Part shown: in pieces, positions 14,512 to 22,245 of the stretch | Layout: each line of letters opens with the position of its first letter | Position numbering within the stretch: position 1 is the stretch's first letter | Assembly: GCA_029959325.1 (NCBI GenBank) | Contig: JASCPF010000035.1 | Span: forward strand, 1 to 32,176 | Reading direction: 5' to 3' | Origin: Microbacteriaceae bacterium PS02068 | Lineage (GTDB): Bacteria > Actinomycetota > Actinomycetes > Actinomycetales > Microbacteriaceae | DNA: 32,176 nt | Made by a program: the position numbers and the translations under genes | Notes under the pieces: generated by a model | Seen by the model: only the letters and a program-made list of their open reading frames with translations | Databases searched by the model: none | Told to the model about the DNA's origin: nothing

Positions 14512-14775
14512 CTAGAGAGCGTCGATGAGTTCACGCATCAACTGTGAGGGCGTGGTGTGGCGCTCCTGCGCCACCTCATCCAGCTTCGCCCTGCGCGCGG
14601 CGTCAAGTCGAAGCGTGAAGGGCCGCGCCTGCGCACCCACGCTGATCGGACGTCCGGGAACCGAGGGCCCCAGGTGCTTGCCTTGGTACCCCGTCTCGGA
14701 TTCTGCCTCGGCGGCCCACTGCTCGACGTCATCGTCGGTGAACGGAACTCCGTTCACGTCGCTGTACTCGCCCAT
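14512..14775 (-). CDS. antitoxin of a BrnTA-like pair, C-terminal ribbon-helix-helix
   Basis: The 87-residue protein ends in a ribbon-helix-helix: strand PFTLRLDAARRAKLDEVA and second helix TPSQLMRELIDAL. The N-terminal half is acidic (DDDVEQWAAEAESETGY) and probably holds the toxin. TGAGGAGGT, seven bases before ATG 14775, is one of the best ribosome binding sites in the window. The gene begins four bases after the toxin stop. Toxin first, antitoxin second with C-terminal DNA-binding domain, is the BrnT-BrnA order. Confidence 0.75.
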   Translation of the reverse strand: MGEYSDVNGVPFTDDDVEQWAAEAESETGYQGKHLGPSVPGRPISVGAQARPFTLRLDAARRAKLDEVAQERHTTPSQLMRELIDAL

Positions 14776-14779
14776 CTGC

Positions 14780-15037
14780 CTACCTCCTCAGTCCAACCTC
14801 AATGAGAACCTTCCTCGTCGCCGGCATCGAATGGAAGACCAGCCAGCCATCAGGCTCGTCTTCCACCGCGATGTACTCCAGCAACCGCCCACTGGCGTCT
14901 GTCCCCACCCCGACCCACTGGACCGGGTGGGTGTCACGCGCTCGAGATCGCAACGTAGCTTCGAAGGCCTCGAGCACATCCGAAGTGGTGACATCGGGGT
15001 GTCGATCGGTGACCCTCGGATGCACCCGTACCCTCAC
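14780..15037 (-). CDS. putative BrnT-like toxin
   Basis: From GTG 15037 the product has 85 residues: VRVRVHPRVTDRHPDVTTSDVLEAFE, then GVGTDASGRLLEYIAVEDEPDGWLVFHSMPATRKVLIEVGL. The pattern of helix plus central beta sheet and the closing SMPATRK segment resembles BrnT/RelE-type small ribonucleases, but the match is by shape and neighbourhood. GTG 15037 is chosen because GGGAG lies five bases upstream and a strong palindrome lies beyond; the longer start at ATG 15100 would run through that palindrome. It appears intact. Confidence 0.65.
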   Translation of the reverse strand: MRVRVHPRVTDRHPDVTTSDVLEAFEATLRSRARDTHPVQWVGVGTDASGRLLEYIAVEDEPDGWLVFHSMPATRKVLIEVGLRR

Positions 15038-15057
15038 ACGAGCTCCCGTTCGCTGTA

Positions 15058-15085
15058 TTTCGTACTGCTTAAGCGTAGTACGAAA
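15058..15085. promoter_or_regulatory. 28-bp inverted repeat upstream of the BrnT-like toxin
   Basis: Arms TTTCGTACT and AGTACGAAA pair perfectly over nine bases around GCTTAAGCGT, which itself contains the palindrome GCTTAAGC. It is AT-rich compared with its surroundings and well placed to be the autoregulatory operator of the toxin-antitoxin pair. Confidence 0.6.
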
Positions 15086-15162
15086 AGGCCCAGGTTGCAT
15101 CACGAGTCACGTATTTGCCGACGTGAGCGTCGCCGCGCGACGGCATTGCGAAGTTGTTCCCC

Positions 15163-15264
15163 GTGGACACTGTGACGACGCAGATTTCGACGCGCGAGTT
15201 GCGCAGCCAGCTTTCCGACGTGCTCGGACGCATCATGTACGCAGGCGAACGCCTCACCTCGTGA
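15163..15264 (+). pseudogene. truncated phd/YefM-type antitoxin
   Basis: The 33-residue frame reads TTQISTRELRSQLSDVLGRIMYAGERLTS and stops. This is the N-terminal DNA-binding portion of Phd/YefM antitoxins (RELR-QLSDVLGR-GER), whose full length is about 80-90 residues. Everything after the first third is missing. The stop overlaps the GTG of the RelE remnant as GTGA, the overlap expected of an intact pair, so the loss seems to be an internal deletion. GTG 15172 is an alternative start. Confidence 0.7.
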
Positions 15265-15404
15265 GCTACCGCGTCGAGTTCGCCGCTGCCGCAGCCCGCC
15301 AGGTCAAGAAGCTCCCGCGGCCGGCGCGATACGACGTGCTCGACAGCGCGCTGGTGGTCACCGTCGTTCGCGCCGGCCACCGCCGCGAGATCCACGACCG
15401 ATAA
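15261..15404 (+). pseudogene. RelE-family toxin remnant with internal deletion
   Basis: The 47-residue frame starts SYRVEFAAAAARQVKKLPRPAR, the N-terminus of RelE/ParE toxins, and ends LVVTVVRAGHRREIHDR, their C-terminus. The central 40 or so residues, including most of the ribosome- or gyrase-facing sheet, are missing in frame. Full-length relatives have about 85-90 residues. It follows the truncated antitoxin. Both genes have lost their middles, so the locus is probably inactive. Confidence 0.75.
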
Positions 15405-15458
15405 CGATTGCGTCTGCACCGGACGCACGGCACGTCTTCGATGTCGGAGGTCTCAGGC

Positions 15459-16031
15459 ATGATGCTCGTCATGACCAAAAGTCGCACCTGGCGCGGATGC
15501 GTCTTCATCGGCACGAGCCTGGACGGCTACATCGCTAAGCCCGACGGGGACTTGTCCTGGCTGACAGAGCCCGAGCCTCGCCCGCACGCAACCGACGAAG
15601 GGACGAATCCCGCCCTCGTCTGGGAGACGTTCTTCCCGACCATCGACACCCTCGTCATGGGCCGCGCCACCTTCGAAACCGTGCTCGGCTTCGAAGGTTG
15701 GCCCTTCGAGGGAAAACGCGTCATCGTCCTCAGCTCAACGCTCGACGCCAGTGACAAAGCCGAGGTCGCCCGGTCCATCGGCGAGGTGGAAGCGCTTCTC
15801 GCGGCGAGCGACGCCGAGCGCGTCTACATCGACGGGGGCCGGACGATTCAAGCGTTCCTCTCCGCAGGCCTCGTCGACGAACTCACCGTCTCCATCGCAC
15901 CCATTCTGCTCGGCCGAGGGAGCCCGCTCTTCGGTGAGCTCGATCGCGACGTCCTGCTCACCCTCCGCGGGCACCATTCGACCGAAGGCGATGGGCTCGT
16001 GCGCATCACATACGAAGTCACACCACGGTGA
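15459..16031 (+). CDS. dihydrofolate reductase/RibD-C-family protein
   Basis: The 190-residue protein has the RibD C-terminal fold: FIGTSLDGYIAKPDGDLSWL at the N-terminus, DTLVMGRATFETV, and the closing VYIDGGRTIQAFLSAGLVDELTVSIAPILLGRGSPLF. Members of this group are NADPH reductases of mostly unknown substrate; it is not a housekeeping FolA. ATG 15459 is chosen because GGAGG lies eight bases before it; ATG 15462 and 15471 are close alternatives. It follows the RelE remnant without an obvious link. Confidence 0.88.
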   Translation: MMLVMTKSRTWRGCVFIGTSLDGYIAKPDGDLSWLTEPEPRPHATDEGTNPALVWETFFPTIDTLVMGRATFETVLGFEGWPFEGKRVIVLSSTLDASDKAEVARSIGEVEALLAASDAERVYIDGGRTIQAFLSAGLVDELTVSIAPILLGRGSPLFGELDRDVLLTLRGHHSTEGDGLVRITYEVTPR

Positions 16032-16111
16032 CCCGGAGGCGATCATTCGACGATCAGAGAGCTGCAGTCTCGTCTCGCTTCCGAGAACTGACGACCCCCT
16101 TCCGCGGGCGA

Positions 16112-16687
16112 CTACTGCGGCGCGAGGCCCAGGTCGTTGAGGTCGATGATCGAACGCCACTCGTAACCGGCGGCCTCGACGGCGGCCTGCGCGCCGGTCT
16201 TGCGGTCGACGACGGTGACGACCGCGACGACGTCAGCCCCTGCGGCGGATGCCACTTCGGCGGCCTTCAGCGGTGAGCCGCCCGTCGTCGAGGTGTCCTC
16301 GACGATCACGACTCGCTTGCCCGCGACCTCGGCGCCCTCGATCTGGCGGCCGCGGCCGTGGTCCTTGGGCTCCTTGCGCACGACGAAGGCGTCGACGGGA
16401 TCGCCGGCTGCCACCGACGCGTGCATGACAGCGTTGGCGATCGGGTCGGCGCCGAGCGTCAGCCCGCCGACAGCGTCGACGTCGAGGTCGCGCACGGCGT
16501 CGAGTACCAGCCGTCCGATCGCCGGCGCGGCGCGGTGGTCGAGCGTGAGCTTGCGCATGTCGACGTAGTACGTCGCCTTCTTGCCGCTCGAGAGGGTGAA
16601 ATCACCGTGGAAGACGGCCTCGGCAGCGATCAGGGCGATGAGGGCCTGGCGCTCGCGCTCGAGCTCGGGAGTGGATGCGGCGGTCAT
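16112..16687 (-). CDS. pyrE: orotate phosphoribosyltransferase
   Basis: The 191-residue enzyme joins orotate to PRPP to make OMP in pyrimidine synthesis. The PRPP motif VVIVEDTSTTGGS is at about residues 124-136; HGDFTLSSGKKATYYVDMRKLTLD near the N-terminus and KEPKDHGRGRQIEG (the mobile loop) are characteristic. ATG 16687 follows TAGACT by six bases. It is divergent from pntA and not linked to other pyr genes here. Confidence 0.95.
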   Translation of the reverse strand: MTAASTPELERERQALIALIAAEAVFHGDFTLSSGKKATYYVDMRKLTLDHRAAPAIGRLVLDAVRDLDVDAVGGLTLGADPIANAVMHASVAAGDPVDAFVVRKEPKDHGRGRQIEGAEVAGKRVVIVEDTSTTGGSPLKAAEVASAAGADVVAVVTVVDRKTGAQAAVEAAGYEWRSIIDLNDLGLAPQ

Positions 16688-16699
16688 GCCCCGAGTCTA
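16688..16699 (-). promoter_or_regulatory. -10 box, leaderless type, pyrE
   Basis: TAGACT, six bases, ATG 16687. A 13-bp tandem duplication (16695-16720) supplies a second hexamer, TAGACA, 13 bases farther upstream. Confidence 0.55.
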
Positions 16700-16720
16700 C
16701 GGAGCGTGTCTACGGAGCGA
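16695..16720. repeat. two tandem copies of a 13-bp unit at the pyrE promoter
   Basis: GTCTACGGAGCGT and GTCTACGGAGCGA lie head to tail. The first copy contains part of the pyrE -10 box. Confidence 0.8.
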
Positions 16721-16848
16721 AGAACCGGGATTATTTCCGTGACATTCCGCCCCGGGGCATCCCCCGCGCCCCCTAGAGTCGGGAGCGTCACCCGGCGCGG
16801 TGCTCCGGCGTGCCGGAATGCTCCGCCCGCCCGGATCGAAGGAGCACC

Positions 16849-18417
16849 ATGGCCCGTATCGGTATCGTCGCCGAACAGCCCGCAGAGAACCGCGTCGCGG
16901 CATCCCCCACGACCGTCGCGAAGATCCGGGCCCTCGGCTACGACGTGTCGGTCGAGTCGGGAGCGGGCGCGCGCTCGTCGTTCCCCGACGAGGCGTACGC
17001 GCAGGCGGGCGCCGAGATCGTCGGCACAGCGGATGCCTGGTCGGCGGACGTCGTCCTGACGATCGATGCGCCGGTGGATGCCGAGATCGCGCGACTGCAC
17101 GACGGGTCGACCCTCATCGGCCTGCTGAGCCCCGCGCTCCGCCCCGAGCTTCTCGGCTCGCTCGCGGCCGCCGGGGTCACCGCCCTCGCGATGGATGCCG
17201 TGCCGCGCATCTCGCGCGCGCAGTCGATGGACGTGCTGAGCTCGATGGCGAACATCGCGGGCTACCGCGCCGTCGTCGAAGCCGCGAACGAGTTCGGGCG
17301 CTTCTTCACCGGGCAGGTCACGGCGGCCGGCAAGGTGCCGCCCGCGAAGGTGCTCGTGGCGGGCGCCGGCGTGGCCGGGCTCGCGGCCATCGGCGCGGCA
17401 TCGAGCATGGGCGCGATCGTGCGCGCGACCGATCCGCGACCCGAGGTCGCCGACCAGGTGAAATCGATCGGCGGCACGTATCTGCCGGTGATCGTGCCGG
17501 ACGAGTCGGCGCAGGTGTCTTCCGACGGCTACGCGAAGGCGACGAGCGCGGCGTACGACACGGCCGCCGCGCAGCTCTACAGCGACCAGGCCGCCGACGT
17601 CGACATCATCATCACGACGGCACTCATCCCGGGCCGCGCGGCGCCGCGGCTGATCACCGCGGCCGACGTCGCGGCCATGAAGCCCGGCAGCGTGATCGTC
17701 GACATGGCCGCAGGCCAGGGCGGCAACGTCGAGGGCTCGGTCGCCGGCGAGAAGGTCGTCACACCGAACGGCGTCACGATCCTCGGCTACACCGACCTCG
17801 CGGGGCGGCTGCCGCAGCAGGCCTCGCAGCTCTACGGCACGAACGTGCTGAACCTGCTCACCCTGCTGACGCCCGGCAAAAACGGCACGCTGGTGCTCGA
17901 CGAGACGGATGTCGTGCAGCGCGGCATCACGGTGGCGCGCGGCGGCTCCGTGACCTGGCCGCCGCCGGCGGTGCAGGTGTCGGCCGCGCCGGCGGCAGCG
18001 GGGACGGGCGACCCCTCGACAAGCTCGGGGACCGGGTCCGCACCCGCCCCGAAGAAGACGATGTCGCGGGGAGCGAAATCCGCGCTCACCACCGTCGGTG
18101 TCGCCGCGCTCTTCCTCGTGTGCGCGGTCGCGCCGCCGCCGCTGCCGCAGCACTTCCTCGTGCTGACGCTGTCGGTCGTGATCGGCTTCTTCGTCATCGG
18201 CAAGGTCGCGCACGCCCTGCACACGCCGCTCATGAGCATCACGAATGCGATCAGCGGCATCATCATCGTCGGCGCCATGACGCAGATCGTCGTACCGAAC
18301 CCGCTCGTGCAGGTGCTCGCCGGGGTCGCGGTGCTGCTGGCATCCATCAACATCTTCGGCGGGTTCGCCGTCACGCGACGAATGCTCGCGATGTTCCAGA
18401 AGGGTGACCAGAAGTGA
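16849..18417 (+). CDS. pntA: proton-translocating NAD(P) transhydrogenase, subunit alpha
   Basis: The 522-residue protein is a full PntA: NAD(H)-binding domain I (residues 1-385, with [11 protein letters not shown] and the RQD-loop region) and four C-terminal membrane helices ([16 protein letters not shown] onward). With PntB it moves hydride between NADH and NADP+ while passing protons, supplying NADPH. ATG 16849 has AAGGAG four bases upstream. The linker between domain I and the helices, residues 387-396, reads [10 protein letters not shown] and is encoded by a REP-like element also found in the M13 peptidase gene. The stop overlaps the GTG of pntB. Confidence 0.95.
   Translation: MARIGIVAEQPAENRVAASPTTVAKIRALGYDVSVESGAGARSSFPDEAYAQAGAEIVGTADAWSADVVLTIDAPVDAEIARLHDGSTLIGLLSPALRPELLGSLAAAGVTALAMDAVPRISRAQSMDVLSSMANIAGYRAVVEAANEFGRFFTGQVTAAGKVPPAKVLVAGAGVAGLAAIGAASSMGAIVRATDPRPEVADQVKSIGGTYLPVIVPDESAQVSSDGYAKATSAAYDTAAAQLYSDQAADVDIIITTALIPGRAAPRLITAADVAAMKPGSVIVDMAAGQGGNVEGSVAGEKVVTPNGVTILGYTDLAGRLPQQASQLYGTNVLNLLTLLTPGKNGTLVLDETDVVQRGITVARGGSVTWPPPAVQVSAAPAAAGTGDPSTSSGTGSAPAPKKTMSRGAKSALTTVGVAALFLVCAVAPPPLPQHFLVLTLSVVIGFFVIGKVAHALHTPLMSITNAISGIIIVGAMTQIVVPNPLVQVLAGVAVLLASINIFGGFAVTRRMLAMFQKGDQK
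18007..18033 (+). repeat. REP-like 27-bp element inside pntA
   Basis: It matches the reverse complement of 375-401 at 25 of 27 positions. The two changes pair across the stem (CCCC with GGGG here). It is read in frame as GDPSTSSGT(G) in the variable linker between the soluble and membrane parts. Confidence 0.75.
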
Positions 18418-19859
18418 CCATCGTCACCACGACCGATCTGTCGATGCTGAACCTCGCGCAGTCCATCGCCACAGCGGCATACATCGTCGCGGCCCTGCTG
18501 TTCATCCTTGCTCTCAGCGGCCTCAGCAAGCAAGAGACCGCTCGCCGCGGCGTCGTCTACGGCATCACCGGCATGACGATCGCGCTCGTCGCGACCGTGG
18601 TCCTGGTCGTGGCGAACGGCGCGCTCGTGCCAGACGATGTGACCGCCTACCTCGGCGCCGCCCTCCTCGTCGGCGCCGTCGTGATCGGCGGCGCGATCGG
18701 CCTCTGGCGCGCGCGCGTCGTCGAGATGACCGGCATGCCCGAGCTCATCGCCCTGCTGCACTCGTTCGTCGGCCTCGCCGCCGTGCTCGTGGGCTGGAAC
18801 GGCGCGCTGTACGCCGACGGCATCGCACCCGAGCTCGTCGGCATCCACCACGCCGAGGTCTTCATCGGGGTCTTCATCGGCGCCGTCACGTTCACCGGGT
18901 CGATCGTCGCGTTCCTGAAGCTGTCTGGCCGGATGTCGAGCAAGCCGCTCATGCTGCCCGGCAAGAACGTCCTCAACGTCGGCGCGCTGATCCTGTTCGT
19001 CGCGATGACGGTCTGGTACGTGATCACGCCCGAGCTGTGGCTGCTGATCGTCGTGACGGCCCTCGCGCTGGCTCTCGGCTGGCACCTCGTCGCCTCGATC
19101 GGCGGCGGAGATATGCCGGTCGTGGTATCCATGCTCAACAGCTACTCGGGATGGGCGGCAGCGGCCGCCGGCTTCCTGCTGAACAACGACCTGCTGATCG
19201 TGACAGGTGCCCTCGTCGGCTCGTCGGGCGCGTACCTCAGCTACATCATGTGCAAGGCGATGAACCGGTCGTTCCTCTCCGTGATCGCGGGCGGCTTCGG
19301 CATCGAAGCTCCGCGGTCAGACGCCGAAGAAGAGGGCGAGATCCACGAGACCGACGCCGCCTCGGTCGCGGAACTGCTGCGGGATGCCACGTCGGTCATC
19401 ATCACGCCCGGCTACGGCATGGCCGTCGCGCAGGCGCAGTACCCCGTCGCCGACCTCACCCGGCGCCTGCGCGAGAAGGGCGTCGAGGTGCGCTTCGGCA
19501 TCCATCCCGTCGCCGGTCGCCTGCCCGGTCACATGAACGTGCTGCTCGCCGAGGCCAAAGTGCCGTACGACATCGTGCTCGAACTCGATGAGATCAATGG
19601 CGACTTCGCCGACACCGACGTCGTGCTCGTGATCGGCGCCAACGACACCGTGAACCCGGCTGCGGCGGAAGACCCGGGCTCACCCATCGCGGGCATGCCC
19701 GTGCTGCACGTGTGGGAGGCGCGGAACGTCGTCGTGTTCAAGCGGTCGATGGCATCCGGCTACGCGGGCGTGCAGAATCCGCTGTTCTTCCGCGAGAACA
19801 CGCAGATGCTCTTCGGCGACGCCAAGCAGCGCGTCGACGACATCCTCGCCGCGCTCTGA
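18414..19859 (+). CDS. pntB: proton-translocating NAD(P) transhydrogenase, subunit beta
   Basis: The 481-residue protein has about nine membrane helices followed by the NADP(H)-binding domain III from about residue 300. [46 protein letters not shown], and [19 protein letters not shown] are hallmark segments of this domain. GTG 18414 overlaps the pntA stop, so the two subunits are made together. No separate pntA2 gene exists because it is fused in PntA. Confidence 0.96.
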   Translation: MTIVTTTDLSMLNLAQSIATAAYIVAALLFILALSGLSKQETARRGVVYGITGMTIALVATVVLVVANGALVPDDVTAYLGAALLVGAVVIGGAIGLWRARVVEMTGMPELIALLHSFVGLAAVLVGWNGALYADGIAPELVGIHHAEVFIGVFIGAVTFTGSIVAFLKLSGRMSSKPLMLPGKNVLNVGALILFVAMTVWYVITPELWLLIVVTALALALGWHLVASIGGGDMPVVVSMLNSYSGWAAAAAGFLLNNDLLIVTGALVGSSGAYLSYIMCKAMNRSFLSVIAGGFGIEAPRSDAEEEGEIHETDAASVAELLRDATSVIITPGYGMAVAQAQYPVADLTRRLREKGVEVRFGIHPVAGRLPGHMNVLLAEAKVPYDIVLELDEINGDFADTDVVLVIGANDTVNPAAAEDPGSPIAGMPVLHVWEARNVVVFKRSMASGYAGVQNPLFFRENTQMLFGDAKQRVDDILAAL

Positions 19860-19891
19860 CGAAGTCGCGGCGGGCGTGTCGGTACGCACAA

Positions 19892-19904
19892 TAGGGTGGT
19901 GCCG
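19892..19904 (+). promoter_or_regulatory. -10 box, leaderless type, gene 19905
   Basis: TAGGGT, seven bases, ATG 19905. The close spacing selects ATG 19905 over the in-frame GTG 19896, which would lie partly inside the hexamer. Confidence 0.5.
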
Positions 19905-20729
19905 ATGAACGAGCAGATCGCCGCCTGGGCCGCCGCGCACGGCTGGGGGTACGAGGCCGAGGGCGCTCCCCCCGCGCTCGGCGACAGCCTGTGGGAGCAG
20001 GCCTCATCGGGCGTCGCGCGCGACAAGGTGACGGGCGACGGTTGGGAAGCGGGAACGATCACCGGCGGCACCCGCACCGCCTCGAGCGTCGAGCGCGTCG
20101 GCGGGATGACGATCACGCGCTCGGTCTCGGTCTCGACGCCGGTGCAGTCGCGCACGATCGGATACCTCGCGATCCGACTCGCCCGCCGTCTGCCGCACCT
20201 GCTGCTCGACGCGACCTCGAACGGCCACGAGCTCATGCGCCGCCCCTCGCGCGACCAGCGGCTGTCGCTCGAGGGCGACTTCGATCGGCACTTCGAGCTC
20301 TACGCGCCGCGCGGATACGAGCGCGACGCCCTGTATGTCTTCGCCCCCGACCTCATGGCGCTGCTGATCGACGAGGCCGGCGACCTCGACGTCGAAGTGC
20401 GTGATGATCGCATGATCGTGCTGCGCCCGGGAGGGTTCGACCTCACCGATCCCGCGACGTGGGAACGATTCGAGCGCATCCGCGCGACCGTCGGACGCAA
20501 GGCGCAGCAGCAGACCGACCGCTACGTCGACGACCGGGGTGCGCCGCCGACCCTCACCCTCGAGGCTCGGGTGGGCCCCGGCGTGGTCGCCCCGGAGGGC
20601 CGCCGGCTGCGTGGTCGCCTGCCGCGGATCGCGTGGATCGGCATCGCGATCGGCGTCGCCGTCGTCGCGTTCGTCGCCACCGTGCTCACCGTGCTCGTCA
20701 GCGCGTTCTCGCACACCGTGGGCGGCTGA
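19905..20729 (+). CDS. conserved-looking unknown protein with a C-terminal membrane helix
   Basis: The 274-residue product opens MNEQIAAWAAAHGWGYEAEG, then has a soluble region with FELYAPRGYERDALYVFAPDLMALLIDEAGDLDVEV, and ends in a basic stretch and one helix (IAWIGIAIGVAVVAFVATVLTVLV), so it is tail-anchored or a single-pass protein with a cytoplasmic body. The middle recalls DUF3137-type proteins, but only loosely. No enzymatic motif is evident. It stands between pntB and the exonuclease gene and has its own -10 box. Confidence 0.8.
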   Translation: MNEQIAAWAAAHGWGYEAEGAPPALGDSLWEQASSGVARDKVTGDGWEAGTITGGTRTASSVERVGGMTITRSVSVSTPVQSRTIGYLAIRLARRLPHLLLDATSNGHELMRRPSRDQRLSLEGDFDRHFELYAPRGYERDALYVFAPDLMALLIDEAGDLDVEVRDDRMIVLRPGGFDLTDPATWERFERIRATVGRKAQQQTDRYVDDRGAPPTLTLEARVGPGVVAPEGRRLRGRLPRIAWIGIAIGVAVVAFVATVLTVLVSAFSHTVGG

Positions 20730-20760
20730 CACGAAGGCGAGCGACGTCGGCGGGCGACCG

Positions 20761-20773
20761 TAGGCTGGATGCC
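20761..20773 (+). promoter_or_regulatory. -10 box, leaderless type, xthA
   Basis: TAGGCT, seven bases, ATG 20774. Hexamer and spacing are the same as at the MATE gene. Confidence 0.55.
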
Positions 20774-21613
20774 ATGCGCATCGCCACCTGGAACGTCAAC
20801 TCGATCCGCGCCCGCGTCACCCGCACGGTCGAGTTCTGCGTGCGCGAAGACATCGACGTGCTGCTCATGCAGGAGATCAAGTGCAAGCCCGAGCAGTTCC
20901 CGTACGCGCCGTTCGAAGAGGCCGGCTACACGGTCGAGGCGCACGGGCTGAACCAGTGGAACGGCGTCGCGATCGCCAGCCGAGAGCCGATCGAGAACCT
21001 CCAGGTCGGCTTCCCCGGCATGCCCGGCTTCGCGAAAGGCCATGACGGGCCGGGTGCCCCGCAAGAGGCCCGTGCCCTCGGCGCCACGATCGGCGGGGTG
21101 GAGCTCTGGAGCCTGTACGTGCCGAACGGCCGCGGGCTCGACGACCCGCACTATCTCTACAAGCTCGACTGGCTCGAGGCGCTCCGCGGCTACACCGCCG
21201 ACGCCCTGAGCGCGAACCCCGACCTCGCGCTCGCGCTCACCGGCGACTTCAACATCGCCCCGACCGACGCCGACAACGGCGACCCGACGGTCGTCGAAGG
21301 CGTGACGACGCACGTCTCGCCGCCCGAGCGCGAGGCTTTCCAGGCACTGCTCGGCGCCGGACTCACCGACACGGTGCGCCCGCTCGTGCCGACCGGCTAC
21401 ACCTACTGGGACTACAAGCAGCTGCGCTTTCCCCGCAACGAGGGGCTGCGCATCGACTTCATCCTCGGGTCGCACGCGTTCGCCGACGCGGTCGTGGGTG
21501 CGGCGATCCACCGGAACGAGCGGAAGGGCGAGGTCCCCAGCGACCACGTGCCGGTCATGGTCGACCTCGACCTCGAGGGCCAGCACGACGACGACCGCCC
21601 GATGATCTTCTGA
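20774..21613 (+). CDS. xthA: exodeoxyribonuclease III
   Basis: The 279-residue enzyme belongs to the exonuclease III/AP endonuclease family and cuts DNA at abasic sites during base excision repair. Catalytic segments in order: TWNVNSIRAR at the N-terminus, MQEIK with the metal-binding Glu, LYVPNGRGLDDPHYLYKLDW, TGDFNIAP with the Asp/Asn pair, YTYWDY, LRIDFIL, and SDHVPVMVDL with the Asp-His pair. All key residues are present. It ends DDDRPMIF. It is convergent with the FMN reductase gene. Confidence 0.95.
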   Translation: MRIATWNVNSIRARVTRTVEFCVREDIDVLLMQEIKCKPEQFPYAPFEEAGYTVEAHGLNQWNGVAIASREPIENLQVGFPGMPGFAKGHDGPGAPQEARALGATIGGVELWSLYVPNGRGLDDPHYLYKLDWLEALRGYTADALSANPDLALALTGDFNIAPTDADNGDPTVVEGVTTHVSPPEREAFQALLGAGLTDTVRPLVPTGYTYWDYKQLRFPRNEGLRIDFILGSHAFADAVVGAAIHRNERKGEVPSDHVPVMVDLDLEGQHDDDRPMIF

Positions 21614-21638
21614 CGAGGAACTGGTGACGAGGGTCTGG
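21611..21638. repeat. two tandem copies of a 14-bp unit after xthA
   Basis: TGACGAGGAACTGG and TGACGAGGGTCTGG follow each other, with TGACG starting a third. The first copy includes the xthA stop codon. Confidence 0.75.
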
Positions 21639-21653
21639 TGACGCCCGGCGGGG

Positions 21654-22223
21654 TCACCGTCCGTCCGTCGGCACCCACCGAGCGATGAGATCGTGGAGAC
21701 CGCGGAGGAATCCGGCGAGGAACTCTCGCGTGCGCTCGCTCGCGATGCCACCCTCCTCGTCGAAGAAGTCGTCGGCGATGCGCACATACGCCTCGGGGCG
21801 GCCGACGAGCGGAGCACCCATCGCCGAAAGGATCGCCTTCAGGTGATTCTGGGCGACAGCGGTCGAGATCGCGCCTTTCGAAGCTCCGGTGACGGCCGTC
21901 GGCTTGTCGGTGAGTGAACTCTGACCCGACGGGCGCGACGCCCAGTCGATCGCGTTCTTCAGCACGCCGGGAATCGACCGGTTGTATTCCGGCGTCACGA
22001 TGAGCAGGCCGTCCGCCGACTCGATCGACCGCTTGAAGGCCCACGCATCGGCCGGGAAGTCGGCGTCGTACTGCGTGCCGTAGAACGGCAGCGCGGCGAT
22101 CGGTATCTCGCGGAACTCCAGGCCCACATCCGGCGCGAGACGCACCAGGGCGTCGGCGAACCGGCGATTGAGCGAGGGCTCTGAGACCGATCCGACGATC
22201 AGTCCCACGGTGTAGACGGTCAT
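21654..22223 (-). CDS. NADPH-dependent FMN reductase family flavoprotein
   Basis: The 189-residue flavodoxin-like protein has GLIVGSVSEPSLNRRFA (FMN phosphate loop), LPFYGTQYD, TPEYNRSIPGVLKNAIDWASRP (flavin-binding segment typical of chromate/azo/quinone reductases), and GASKGAISTA. It transfers electrons from NAD(P)H to FMN and then to quinones or other acceptors. ATG 22223 is chosen because GGAGG lies five bases upstream; a longer N-terminus would run into the neighbour. It begins just after the GT87 gene stop and is probably co-transcribed with it. Confidence 0.92.
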   Translation of the reverse strand: MTVYTVGLIVGSVSEPSLNRRFADALVRLAPDVGLEFREIPIAALPFYGTQYDADFPADAWAFKRSIESADGLLIVTPEYNRSIPGVLKNAIDWASRPSGQSSLTDKPTAVTGASKGAISTAVAQNHLKAILSAMGAPLVGRPEAYVRIADDFFDEEGGIASERTREFLAGFLRGLHDLIARWVPTDGR

Positions 22224-22245
22224 GGCATCCTCCATGACCTGCCTA

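Noticed and set aside
15058..15085. Inverted repeat as a transcription terminator for the relE remnant side
   Set aside because: It points into the start of the toxin gene on one side and into the start of the phd remnant on the other, so an operator is the better reading.
16032..16111. Possible small gene or terminator between the reductase and pyrE
   Set aside because: No hairpin of note and no frame with a start and plausible composition was found in these 80 bases.
16684..18222. 512-codon minus-strand frame opposite pntA
   Set aside because: PntA on the plus strand is fully supported; the antisense product is Arg/His/Asp-rich without any recognisable fold.
20522..21817. 431-codon minus-strand frame opposite xthA
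   Set aside because: Exonuclease III motifs on the plus strand are complete; the antisense frame is a shadow.
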